64,000 bases of DNA from Oceanobacillus limi (lineage in GTDB: Bacteria > Bacillota > Bacilli > Bacillales > Amphibacillaceae), in the NCBI RefSeq assembly GCF_900111445.1, contig NZ_FOHE01000014.1, positions 1-64,000 on the forward strand, read 5' to 3'. How positions within the stretch are numbered: position 1 is the first letter of the stretch; each line of letters begins with the position of its first letter. Position numbers and translations under genes: made by a program. This document shows, in pieces, positions 27,378-35,377 of this stretch. Below the pieces are notes generated by a model. The model did not search any database and was not told the origin of the DNA. It saw nothing but the letters and a program-made list of their open reading frames with translations.

Positions 27378-28501
27378 CCCTCCTTCGATTCTTGAATAAT
27401 TGTTGGGACCTGAATCGTCAGCCTCGTTCCCTTTAAATTTGATGAATAATCTAGATTGCCATTTACAAATTCCAATCTTTCTTGCATTCCTTCAATCCCA
27501 TGTCCTTTGTTTTCTTTATCTTTATCAATACCTATCCCATCATCTTCTACATGAATCAAGAGTTCTCCTTCTCGATTTTCAAATGATACCTGACATAAGG
27601 TAGCTTTACTATGCTTGACTACATTTGTAATTGCTTCTTTTAGGCACATGCTAAGTACATTCTCGACTAATAAAGGAATATTGGATAGATCCAATTCCCC
27701 TATTACTTTGAATTCCATCTGAGCTGCTTCCACTACCTGCTGGACTCGCAATACCTCATCCTGTAGTTTTGCATCTTTCATATTGGAGACTAGTTCTCGA
27801 ACTTCTTTAAGAGCGGTTCTTGCCGTTTGATTGATATCATTTAGTTCTTGCAACGTTCTCATTCTATCAATATCTACGAGTTTCTTCGCTAAATCACTTT
27901 TCAAACCAATCAACGATAATTTTTGCCCTAATGTGTCATGTAAATCTCTTGCAATACGTTGCCGCTCCTCTACGACCATTAATTGAGAAATTCTCTTATT
28001 CGCATCTGCTAACTGACCTTCTAGCTCTTCTTGTCTATTCCGGCTAAACAAACTAATGGGCAAAAGGATAACACCAATAATGGTTAGTACAATAAATGGG
28101 AGCTGAGAAAAGAATGATTGGCTTTGAATAAAAAAACCAACCGTTACAGCAGCTATTGATGTTGTTAAATGAATGATATATAGCGTGATAAAACCTGCTT
28201 TATTTTGAATATTTCCTATGAAAAAGGCTAAAAAAAGCGCAAAATAAACGTACCCAAAATACAATGTCATACCGATGCTGATTGCCATCTCCATTCCTAC
28301 CGAAACATAAACCGTCCACCCTTTTTTGATGAAGGATAGTCTATATGTCGTAAAGAATAAGACAATCATAATAATACCGATGATAATTTCAACAGCAACA
28401 GATGATCGAATGATAAAGTAAAATGGAAGCAGGCAAAAAATGATCCATGCATATAAGCTAAGTCCTGTATTTTTCGGGAAAATATGATACCAATTCCGCA
28501 T
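27374..28501 (-). CDS. desK: Thermosensor histidine kinase DesK
   Basis: A 375-residue kinase with five or so membrane helices in residues 15-150, the sensor of membrane thickness. The HisKA_3 dimerisation domain follows with His188 in RIARDLHDTLGQKLS, at the same number as the B. subtilis phosphohistidine. The HATPase domain contains LKEAITNVVKHSKAT and DDGIGIDKDKENKGHGIEGMQER. It phosphorylates or dephosphorylates DesR depending on membrane fluidity. GGAGGTTGG precedes the ATG. It is separated from des by about 640 bases of repeat DNA, which is unusual for this locus. Confidence 0.93.
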   Translation of the reverse strand: MRNWYHIFPKNTGLSLYAWIIFCLLPFYFIIRSSVAVEIIIGIIMIVLFFTTYRLSFIKKGWTVYVSVGMEMAISIGMTLYFGYVYFALFLAFFIGNIQNKAGFITLYIIHLTTSIAAVTVGFFIQSQSFFSQLPFIVLTIIGVILLPISLFSRNRQEELEGQLADANKRISQLMVVEERQRIARDLHDTLGQKLSLIGLKSDLAKKLVDIDRMRTLQELNDINQTARTALKEVRELVSNMKDAKLQDEVLRVQQVVEAAQMEFKVIGELDLSNIPLLVENVLSMCLKEAITNVVKHSKATLCQVSFENREGELLIHVEDDGIGIDKDKENKGHGIEGMQERLEFVNGNLDYSSNLKGTRLTIQVPTIIQESKEG

Positions 28502-28542
28502 TCGCCAACCTCCCTTAACCGCTGCAAGTCTTGTATATATTC

Positions 28543-28551
28543 AGTATAACA
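28543..28551 (-). promoter_or_regulatory. Probable desKR promoter (extended -10)
   Basis: On the minus strand TGT-TATACT forms an extended -10 about 42 bases before desK. No good -35 is visible. A promoter here would let desKR be expressed independently of des, as in B. subtilis. Confidence 0.45.
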
Positions 28552-28769
28552 AAGAATACATAGATAAAACCCTCCAACTGCACCAGTGAAGGGTAATTCC
28601 TGTTTTCAAAAAGAATATTTCTTTTCAAGAAAGAATTTTAATGAACCGTTGATGTATGATGCGTCATAACTTAAAAATTGGTATTCCAAATAATAAGCTG
28701 ATATCGGCAAAATTAAACCGTCAATGAGAAAATGCAAGATCCATCTATCCATCATAGGGGCAAAATAGC

Positions 28770-29010
28770 GGAACCACGATCCTCATCAATGACGAGGTGG
28801 ATCCTCATTCCGCTAAATCGCCGATATCATTCTTTTGGAGCATGGTTTTGGATCCTCATTCCTTTATTCACCTATATTTAGTAAAATTTACACTGATTTA
28901 TGACTAATAGAGGAACGAGGATCCTCATTCACCTGGTTTGGGCTGTGTTTTTGTCATTTAGCGGAACCTCGATCCTCATCAATGACGAAGTGGATCCTCA
29001 TTCCTTTATA
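28770..29010. repeat. Tandem repeat array 1, GATCCTCATY family
   Basis: The motif GATCCTCATC or GATCCTCATT starts at 28778, 28800, 28851, 28920, 28971 and 28993. The steps are 22, 51, 69, 51 and 22 bases, which is about 1.2 copies of a unit of 193 bp. Several sites extend to GAGGATCCTC palindromes or GATCCTCATTCCGCTAAAT. The same unit forms a second array at 31695-31965. No coding content. Confidence 0.75.
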
Positions 29011-29029
29011 TATAAGCTCAGGCAATCGG

Positions 29030-29098
29030 CGGAAAGCGAAATGTATTTCCGTAACATTATATGCACCCAACAATCATCTTTGAGTTACGTTGCATTTT
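29030..29098. repeat. Truncated copy of the 165-592 repeat element
   Basis: The sequence CGGAAAGCGAAATGTATTTCC followed by GCACCCAACAATCAT and GAGTTACGTTGCAT repeats the right end and flank of the element at 500-590. The left half is missing; it starts within the array 1 neighbourhood, so a recombination or decay event cut it. Confidence 0.7.
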
Positions 29099-29139
29099 AC
29101 CCATAACACGCAATAAACAAAGGGAAATATTTATTTTTA

Positions 29140-30183
29140 TTAATAACTTGGGTGGTTTGGTTTCATTTGTACATTACTTTTTCTACTACGTAAAATAGCT
29201 TTTACTTCTTTAAAGCTTATAAATGACTTACTTGCTTCGTCATAGAGACGAAACCGAATTGATTTCAAACTCGAAAGCAGAGTTATTGTTGTTGCTTTTT
29301 GAAGTGGTGGAGTAGAATCATGGGCTTTTTCTAGGTGATAATTAGGTACCCTTGGGCTTAAATGATGGACATGGTGGTATCCAATGCTTCCGGTTATCCA
29401 TTCTAACACCTTCGGAAGTTTGTAATAGGAACTCCCATCCACAGCAGCTTTTACATAATCCCATTCCGCTTCGTTTTCAAAATAAGAGTCTTCAAATTGA
29501 TGTTGGACATAAAACAACCATATTCCAAGAAACCCTGCAATAAATAGAATAGGGGCCTGTACAACAACAAACGCTTGCCAACCTATTACCCAAATTAAAA
29601 TGGCATATATACCTAAAATAGATAAGTTAATTACATACGTATTAAAACGTTCTTTGCGCTTTGCACCTTTTCGATTAAAACGATTTGATATCAAGAATAA
29701 ATAAATTGGCCCGAGTCCAAACATGACAAATGGGTTTCGGTAGAGACGATATACTAACCTCTCCCAAAATGACGCCTCGACATACTCTTCGACAGTCATC
29801 ACCCATACATCTCCAGTTCCACGCTTATCCAAATTGCCACTTGTAGCATGGTGGATTGCATGAGCACGTTTCCATTTTTCAAATGCAAAATGCGTAATGA
29901 TACCAGTTATTGTGCCCAGAATCCGATTTGCCTTTTTATTTTTGAAAAAGGACATGTGTGTACAATCATGAAAGATGATAAAAATACGAACAACAAAGCC
30001 TGCTGCTACAACCGAAAGTATTAGAGACAGCCAAATAGAAATCGATAGACTTTGGTAGGACAGAAACCAAAGAAGGAAAAATGGTGGTATCGTATTTATT
30101 AACTGAAAAATACTTGCCCTTGTATCGGAATTTTCAAACCTTGAAACACTTTTACGAAGTTGTGCTTGTTTTTTTCTACTCAT
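29140..30183 (-). CDS. des: Phospholipid acyl desaturase Des (delta-5 type)
   Basis: A 347-residue membrane desaturase. The three histidine boxes are HDCTH (near 73), HAIHH (near 110) and HHVHH (near 273), separated by hydrophobic pairs of helices. DKRGTGDVWVMTVEEY follows the second box. The protein inserts a double bond in existing membrane lipids after a temperature drop, using ferredoxin- or flavodoxin-carried electrons. TAGGAGGAACGT precedes the ATG. Upstream lie DesR-like palindromes. The protein resembles B. subtilis Des, and its regulators lie downstream on the same strand. Confidence 0.93.
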   Translation of the reverse strand: MSRKKQAQLRKSVSRFENSDTRASIFQLINTIPPFFLLWFLSYQSLSISIWLSLILSVVAAGFVVRIFIIFHDCTHMSFFKNKKANRILGTITGIITHFAFEKWKRAHAIHHATSGNLDKRGTGDVWVMTVEEYVEASFWERLVYRLYRNPFVMFGLGPIYLFLISNRFNRKGAKRKERFNTYVINLSILGIYAILIWVIGWQAFVVVQAPILFIAGFLGIWLFYVQHQFEDSYFENEAEWDYVKAAVDGSSYYKLPKVLEWITGSIGYHHVHHLSPRVPNYHLEKAHDSTPPLQKATTITLLSSLKSIRFRLYDEASKSFISFKEVKAILRSRKSNVQMKPNHPSY

Positions 30184-30253
30184 ACGTTCCTCCTAATAAA
30201 GAGAGTTTTCTCACTGATTACTCTTATTTTAGGAAAAAACAGCACTAAAAATA

Positions 30254-30293
30254 AGTCATATTTGTCAGGAATTATATATGACAAATGTCATAT
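30254..30293 (-). promoter_or_regulatory. DesR-box-like repeats upstream of des
   Basis: A perfect palindrome TATGACA-AA-TGTCATA at 30278-30293 and the related GTCATATTTGTCA at 30256-30268 face each other. On the minus strand a -10-like TAAAAT lies at 30226-30231 with a poor -35. Taking the start near 30219, the repeats cover roughly -37 to -74, overlapping the region bound by DesR in B. subtilis (about -28 to -77). Confidence 0.65.
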
Positions 30294-30299
30294 TTGCTA

Positions 30300-31517
30300 T
30301 TAAGAGACCGTCTTTTGAGTTTTTACCGGATGGTCCATAAACTTAAAATAAGGTAGCAGTATACCAATGAAAGATACCAAGCAAATGATTGTACCAATAA
30401 GAATATATAATGGGCGAATTCCCCACCATTCACTGAATAGACCACCAACCAAAATCCCAAGTGGCATCATTCCACGTATAATTAACAGCCGAACCGAAAA
30501 CACCTTACCCATTAAATGATTAGGTACAGTTTGCTGGCATAGTGTCGTATTATGTACATTAAAAAAGGCAATAACGACACCCGCAATAGTTTCTGTGATA
30601 ATTGCAAAATCAATCGAGTGGGTAATCCCTAAATTTATGTACGTTAACCCTCCGATTACTAATGCCCCCAGCATCATTAATCGTCTGCTAGAAACCAATA
30701 TTTTTCCAACAAGCAACGTCCCCACAACATATCCTAATGGAAACCCAGCCATAAAATATCCATACATTGCATAATTTTCACCCAGTATGTCTGTAACGTA
30801 CGGTAAATTAATCACCATGGTGACACCCACACCGAACTGAACAAAGGCGAGAAAAAATCCTAACCAAACTATTGTACGTTGTTTAAAAAAGTAACGGATT
30901 CCTTCGTTAAACTCATCCACCCAACGCTTCCTGATTGTGCTCTTTTCCCTTCTTTCGTTCACAAATAATACGAGAAACCCACTTGTTACTAGTAGAAAAC
31001 AAATTAGAAATAAGGTTGTTGATATCCCGATATACTCGATTACGATCCCAGCCGTTACAGGTGCCATAAATGTCATCAACCGAACCGTTCCATCGACATA
31101 TGCATTAGCCTGTATTAATTGCTTCTGCGGTACAATTGTAGGGAGTATGGCTTGATTTGCAGGAACATAAATCGGGGTAATCAATCCGATTAAGAGCTGG
31201 ACTACATAAATATGCCAAGGTACTAAAACATCTCCTAAATGAGCCAGTAAAGGAAGTACAAATATTAGCCCCCTACTCCATAACGCTATAATCATTACCC
31301 ATTTTCTACTCCACTTATCAATGTAAGGACCTATCACAAGTTGGAGGACTAGTGAGGGTAAAAAGTATAGTAACCACATACTCCCTAGAGCCATTGTTGA
31401 ACCAGTTAACTCATAAACTAATAAGGAATTACAAAAAGTACCGAAAGCTCCACCGAGTTCCGAAGTAGCATTCCCAATCCAAATAAAAGTAAACGACCTA
31501 TTTTTAAAAACTCGCAC
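30300..31517 (-). CDS. MFS transporter (drug/siderophore exporter-like)
   Basis: A 405-residue protein with about twelve membrane helices, opening FIWIGNATSELGGAFGTFC. It carries the loop 2-3 signature IDKWSRKWVMIIALWSRG and VFSVRLLIIRGMMPLG in the second half. This is the MFS_3/enterobactin-exporter-like group that includes macrolide efflux proteins. Substrate unknown. The start is GTG five bases after AGGTG. Its stop lies only a few bases before the DesR-like boxes, so des may also be reached by read-through from this gene. Confidence 0.85.
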   Translation of the reverse strand: MRVFKNRSFTFIWIGNATSELGGAFGTFCNSLLVYELTGSTMALGSMWLLYFLPSLVLQLVIGPYIDKWSRKWVMIIALWSRGLIFVLPLLAHLGDVLVPWHIYVVQLLIGLITPIYVPANQAILPTIVPQKQLIQANAYVDGTVRLMTFMAPVTAGIVIEYIGISTTLFLICFLLVTSGFLVLFVNERREKSTIRKRWVDEFNEGIRYFFKQRTIVWLGFFLAFVQFGVGVTMVINLPYVTDILGENYAMYGYFMAGFPLGYVVGTLLVGKILVSSRRLMMLGALVIGGLTYINLGITHSIDFAIITETIAGVVIAFFNVHNTTLCQQTVPNHLMGKVFSVRLLIIRGMMPLGILVGGLFSEWWGIRPLYILIGTIICLVSFIGILLPYFKFMDHPVKTQKTVS

Positions 31518-31694
31518 AAGAACACCTGTTTCTATCGTTTTATATTATAGTAACATAATAGAGCTAAGAATAAATTATATTTTTCGAAACTTTTAAAGTT
31601 TACAACCACAGCTTCTCCTCAATAGACTTTGACAAGGGCGTTTCAAACATAAGTTATCAATGGTTGAAGATCCATTCACAGTTGATGAAAAATG

Positions 31695-31965
31695 CGACGT
31701 GGATCCTCATTCCGCTAAATGGCCGAAGTAGTTCGTCTGGAGCTTCTTTTTGGATCCTCATTCCTTTATTTACCCTTTTCTAGTACATAATTCACTGATT
31801 TATCTCTAATAGTGGAATGAGAATCCTCATACCCCTTGTTTGATTAGTTTTTTGTCACTTAACGGAACCTCGATCCTCATCAATAACGACGTGGATCCTC
31901 ATTCCGCTAAATGGCCGATATCATTCACCTGGGACATGGTTTTTAGTTCCTCATTCTGTTTGTCT
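31695..31965. repeat. Tandem repeat array 2, GATCCTCATY family
   Basis: Motifs start near 31702, 31753, 31822 (variant GAATCCTCAT), 31872, 31894 and 31946 (variant). The steps are about 51, 69, 50, 22 and 52 bases, the same cycle as array 1 but starting at a different phase; the period is 192 bp. It belongs to the 31518-32139 gap, which otherwise has only the ptsG terminator. Confidence 0.75.
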
Positions 31966-32053
31966 AGTCCTCACAGTTTTTCCTCCGTCTTCTAACTTTC
32001 TAAAGAAACAAAGTAATTAATGCGAAATAGTTACATCTTTGGCATGAAAAAAC

Positions 32054-32112
32054 TCCAAAAAAAATCCGATCGAATTCGAATTCTAATAAAAGAATTTCAA
32101 ATCGATCGGATT
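32054..32112 (-). terminator. Rho-independent terminator after ptsG
   Basis: On the minus strand AATCCGATCGA (32102-32112) pairs perfectly with TCGATCGGATT (32063-32073) and is followed by TTTTTT. Inside, GAAATTC and GAATTC can extend the stem. Confidence 0.9.
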
Positions 32113-32139
32113 CCCTTTAGTCTAAAGCCATTCTACCTG

Positions 32140-34077
32140 CTATTGCTTTACAATGGAAACAATATTTTGTTCACTTTGTGTAATTTCCCCTTCTTTAAGA
32201 AGCTTGATTTCTTCGCCCTCCTGAAGGTTTGTAAACACAATTGGAGTGATAATTGATGGTACATTTTCTTTAATATAATCTAGGTTAACTTGTAATAATT
32301 TTTGTCCAGCTTTAATTTCTGCGCCTTCTTCAACGAAGGATTCAAAGCCTTCACCATTAAGTTTAACCGTATCAATACCGAAGTGAATTAATATTTCACG
32401 TCCTGAATCAGATTGAATACCAATTGCATGTTTTGTTGGGAAAACATTTACTACCTTTCCGTCCACTGGTGAAACTACGGTATCATCCATTGGTTCGATC
32501 GCAAAGCCATCTCCCATCATTTTGCCTGAGAATACTTGATCAGGAACTTCCGTAATTGGTAATAGCTTACCTTTTATAGGGCTTGCTAAGTTAAATTCAG
32601 CATTCTCATCAACGGTTACTTCAGCTTGTTTCGGTTCTTCTTTTCGTGCGCGAGGTGTTTTTCCACTAATGATATCTTGAATTTGTCCTTTAATGGAGTC
32701 AGATTGTGGTCCGAAAATAGCTTGAATATTATTTCCGACTTCCATTACCCCTGACGCACCGAGTTTTTTCAGTCTATTCTTATCTACATTATCTTTGTCA
32801 TTGACAGATACACGTAGACGCGTAATACATGCATCTAGATGAGAAATATTCTCTTTTCCGCCTAGACTTTCTAATACTTCATATGGTAGATCTCCAACTT
32901 CTCCTGCCTCTTCTTCTCCTTCAACTTCTTCTTCGCGACCAGGAGTTGCTAGGTTAAATTTGCGAATTGCAAATCGGAATCCAAAATAGTAAAGGAAAGC
33001 GAATCCAATACCAACCGGAATAATTAACCAAGCATTTGTTGATAGTCCCCAGTAAAGTACATAGTCGATGAAACCACCTGAGAAGGTGAAACCTGCTTTA
33101 ACATTTAGTAAATCCATAATGACAAAAGAGAAGCCTGCAAAAATACTATGGATTAAGAATAATACAGGTGCAACAAATAGAAATGCAAACTCAATTGGTT
33201 CTGTAATACCTGTTAAAAAGGATGTTAATGCTGCAGAACCCATGATTCCCGCAACTTTTGCTTTGTTTTCCGGCTTCGCTTCGTGATAAATAGCAAGTGC
33301 TGCAGCCGGTAAACCAAATAGCATAAACGGGAACAAACCAGCCATAAACGTACCTGCTTCTGGATCTCCTGCAAAGTAGCGTGTCATATCTCCTCGTACA
33401 ACATCACCTGCTTCGTTAACAAAAGAACCAAATTCATACCAGAATGGTTGGTAGAAAATATGGTGCAATCCAAATGGAATTAACATACGTTGTCCAAAAC
33501 CAAAAATGAATGCTGCAATGGTTGAACCTGTTTCTGTAGCTAATACAGAGAACCAGTCAATAACATTTTGAATTGGTGGCCATACGAAAAAGAAAATAAC
33601 TCCAAGTAAAACCGCAGTTGCTGCTGTAATTATTGGTACAAAACGCTTCCCAGCGAAGAACCCTAAGAATTGCGGCAACTGAATATTATAAAAGCGCCTA
33701 TACAATATCGATGCAATAATACCCATAATAATTCCACCGAACACACCCATTTGTAGGGTTGTGATCCCTAGCATCTCAATTGTTTCAACACCTCTAGCTT
33801 CAGCCATGATCCCCATAGTTACATTCATAATTAAGAAACCAATAACTGCTGCTAAACCAGCTACACCATCGCCGTCTGAAAGACCAATTGCAACACCAAT
33901 TGCAAATAGCAATGGCAAATTATCAAAAACAATTCCTCCCGCTTGAGCCATGATTGGAATATCCAAAACATTTTCATGTCCAATCCCAAGTAAAAGCCCA
34001 GCAGCAGGTAATACGGATACTGGTAACATTAATGCTCTACCAACCCGTTGTAATAGACCAAAAGCCTTTTTAAACAT
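32140..34077 (-). CDS. ptsG: PTS glucose transporter EIICBA
   Basis: A 645-residue membrane permease. The IIC domain covers about residues 1-380 (start [21 protein letters not shown], then [15 protein letters not shown] and [13 protein letters not shown]). The IIB domain has the phosphocysteine in [11 protein letters not shown] (near 425). The IIA domain has [18 protein letters not shown] and the active-site His in [12 protein letters not shown]. It imports and phosphorylates glucose. It is somewhat shorter than the roughly 700 residues of B. subtilis PtsG, mainly in the early IIC part. glcT upstream and the RAT switch in the leader support ptsG over glucosamine-specific GamP. Confidence 0.93.
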   Translation of the reverse strand: MFKKAFGLLQRVGRALMLPVSVLPAAGLLLGIGHENVLDIPIMAQAGGIVFDNLPLLFAIGVAIGLSDGDGVAGLAAVIGFLIMNVTMGIMAEARGVETIEMLGITTLQMGVFGGIIMGIIASILYRRFYNIQLPQFLGFFAGKRFVPIITAATAVLLGVIFFFVWPPIQNVIDWFSVLATETGSTIAAFIFGFGQRMLIPFGLHHIFYQPFWYEFGSFVNEAGDVVRGDMTRYFAGDPEAGTFMAGLFPFMLFGLPAAALAIYHEAKPENKAKVAGIMGSAALTSFLTGITEPIEFAFLFVAPVLFLIHSIFAGFSFVIMDLLNVKAGFTFSGGFIDYVLYWGLSTNAWLIIPVGIGFAFLYYFGFRFAIRKFNLATPGREEEVEGEEEAGEVGDLPYEVLESLGGKENISHLDACITRLRVSVNDKDNVDKNRLKKLGASGVMEVGNNIQAIFGPQSDSIKGQIQDIISGKTPRARKEEPKQAEVTVDENAEFNLASPIKGKLLPITEVPDQVFSGKMMGDGFAIEPMDDTVVSPVDGKVVNVFPTKHAIGIQSDSGREILIHFGIDTVKLNGEGFESFVEEGAEIKAGQKLLQVNLDYIKENVPSIITPIVFTNLQEGEEIKLLKEGEITQSEQNIVSIVKQ

Positions 34078-34154
34078 GTTGTTTCCTCCTTGATTTTATA
34101 TTCTGTTAAGGTATATGGTTATTTATTCCCGACAGCCAGTAAATTACTTAAAAA

Positions 34155-34246
34155 GCAAAAAAGACATGAGCAAAAAAAGATCTGATAGTTAAAATAGGAT
34201 AGAAGAATCCCATCTACTAACATAATCTTTCTTCACTCATGCCTGA
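34155..34246 (-). terminator. Conditional terminator in the ptsG leader
   Basis: On the minus strand GGCATGAG (the 3' end of the RAT) pairs with CTCATGTC, followed by TTTTTTG. Because the 5' arm is shared with the RAT hairpin, only one of the two can form. This is the classic antitermination layout. Confidence 0.75.
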
Positions 34247-34262
34247 ATTTAATCAGTTACAC
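34231..34262 (-). promoter_or_regulatory. RAT (ribonucleic antiterminator) bound by GlcT
   Basis: Read on the minus strand the site contains GTGTAACTGATT and ATTCAGGCATGAGTG. It lies between glcT and ptsG, about 155-185 bases before the ptsG start. GlcT bound here would stop the overlapping terminator from forming. Confidence 0.75.
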
Positions 34263-34285
34263 GTAAAGATAGTGTATATAAAGTT

Positions 34286-35110
34286 TTAACCTATTAAACG
34301 TTGTAAATGAATGGTTAAGTAAACTACCTCTGATTCATCTACTGGTTTCTGTAAGGTTTTCTGCATTACCTTAACGATTTTCCAAGCTAGATTATAGCAT
34401 AGTGGATATTCCTTTTTCAACACATTTGCTAAGATAGTTTGATCTTTTGTGTAATTGCCGCTTGTTGCACGATCAATCGCATGGCGTATATGTTGTATAA
34501 GCCGATAATAATTGATCGTTTTACGATCAATTTTAATTTCCAATCCTTCTTCCACCATTTTAATAAGGTGGAATACCAGTTCAGAGTATTGATTAATCTC
34601 ACTCACTTTTCTATCCGTTACCGAGCTGTGAATGTGTAAAGCAATCAATCCGATTTCTCCTTTTGGCAGCTCTACTCCACTATATTCCTTTATCATTTCT
34701 ATAATATCCTTCGCAATTGAATATTCCTGTTGATATAAAGCTTCTGTTTCCACTAAGAAAGGATTTTTTATAAAAATCCCTTCCTTCGCTCGCTTGATAG
34801 CAAATGCAATATGGTCAGTAAGCCCAATGTGAATATGTTCATTAACGATTTTCCCCATTTTATTCTCAATATGACTCAGCACATCATGCATAAATGGTAT
34901 AAAGTCTTCTTCGATATAAGGCAATAATTGTTTATATTTATCCTGCTCAGCTTGATCTTCTAGCCGGAACACCTTCTCTGCTGCTTCTGGGTCTACCTTC
35001 TGCCCTTCTTTTTTATTAAAACCAATTCCCTTACCAATTAATATTACTTCTTTATTCGTAGTGTCTATTGTGATAACTACATTGTTATTTAAAGCTTTTT
35101 TGATCCGCAT
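34286..35110 (-). CDS. glcT: Transcription antiterminator GlcT (BglG family)
   Basis: A 274-residue protein. The N-terminal RNA-binding CAT domain is residues 1-58 (IKKALNNNVVITID, then EVILIGKGIGFNKKEGQ). Two PRD domains follow with the conserved histidines in EHIHIGLTDHIAFA, IALHIHSSV, IQHIRHAIDR and YLTIHLQRL. PtsG phosphorylates PRD1 to switch it off when no glucose is imported. It is followed by the RAT and ptsG, the B. subtilis order. AAGGTGA precedes the ATG. Confidence 0.93.
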   Translation of the reverse strand: MRIKKALNNNVVITIDTTNKEVILIGKGIGFNKKEGQKVDPEAAEKVFRLEDQAEQDKYKQLLPYIEEDFIPFMHDVLSHIENKMGKIVNEHIHIGLTDHIAFAIKRAKEGIFIKNPFLVETEALYQQEYSIAKDIIEMIKEYSGVELPKGEIGLIALHIHSSVTDRKVSEINQYSELVFHLIKMVEEGLEIKIDRKTINYYRLIQHIRHAIDRATSGNYTKDQTILANVLKKEYPLCYNLAWKIVKVMQKTLQKPVDESEVVYLTIHLQRLIG

Positions 35111-35189
35111 CTATGTCACCTTTTCCAATACTTGCCTACATGTAAACGATTCATTTTTCAAGTATAACAACTAAATAATAAGATGTCGA

Positions 35190-35320
35190 AAAAGAGAGAA
35201 AAGCGCAAGCGCCCTTGACAGAGACGTACGGACTGGGACTGCGGTTACTCGTCCCACCGAAAACCTTTTGCGCCTGGTGATGCCAGGTTGCTCCATGTTG
35301 CCACGGAAAGTGGCTATTTT
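35190..35320. repeat. Extragenic repeat rich in hairpins
   Basis: The block starts AAAGCGCAAGCGCC and includes GACGTACGGACTGGGACT, TTACTCGTCCCACC, the hairpin CCTGGTGATGCCAGG, and GCCAC-GGAAA-GTGGC. It is GC-rich, non-coding and placed between glcT and the helicase terminator. It looks like another family of dispersed repeats. Confidence 0.5.
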
Positions 35321-35334
35321 ATAATTTCCCATGC

Positions 35335-35372
35335 AGAAAAAAGGCAACTAGATACGATACTAGTTACCTTTT
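35335..35372 (-). terminator. Rho-independent terminator after the helicase gene
   Basis: On the minus strand AAGGTAACTAG pairs with CTAGTTGCCTT around an eight-base loop, followed by TTTTCTG. It begins six bases after the stop. Confidence 0.9.
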
Positions 35373-35377
35373 CAGGA

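Noticed and set aside
28770-29010. Possible CRISPR array
   Set aside because: The repeated units are short (about 10-20 bases), spacing is uneven (22, 51, 69, 51), spacers recur between arrays, and there are no cas genes.
32020-32256. Plus-strand frame starting in the ptsG terminator
   Set aside because: It crosses the terminator hairpin and the ptsG C-terminus antisense; no ribosome site.
34078-35110. glucosamine-type (GamP) assignment for the PTS permease
   Set aside because: glcT, the RAT and the extended similarity in the IIC and IIA domains favour PtsG, although the protein length lies nearer to GamP.
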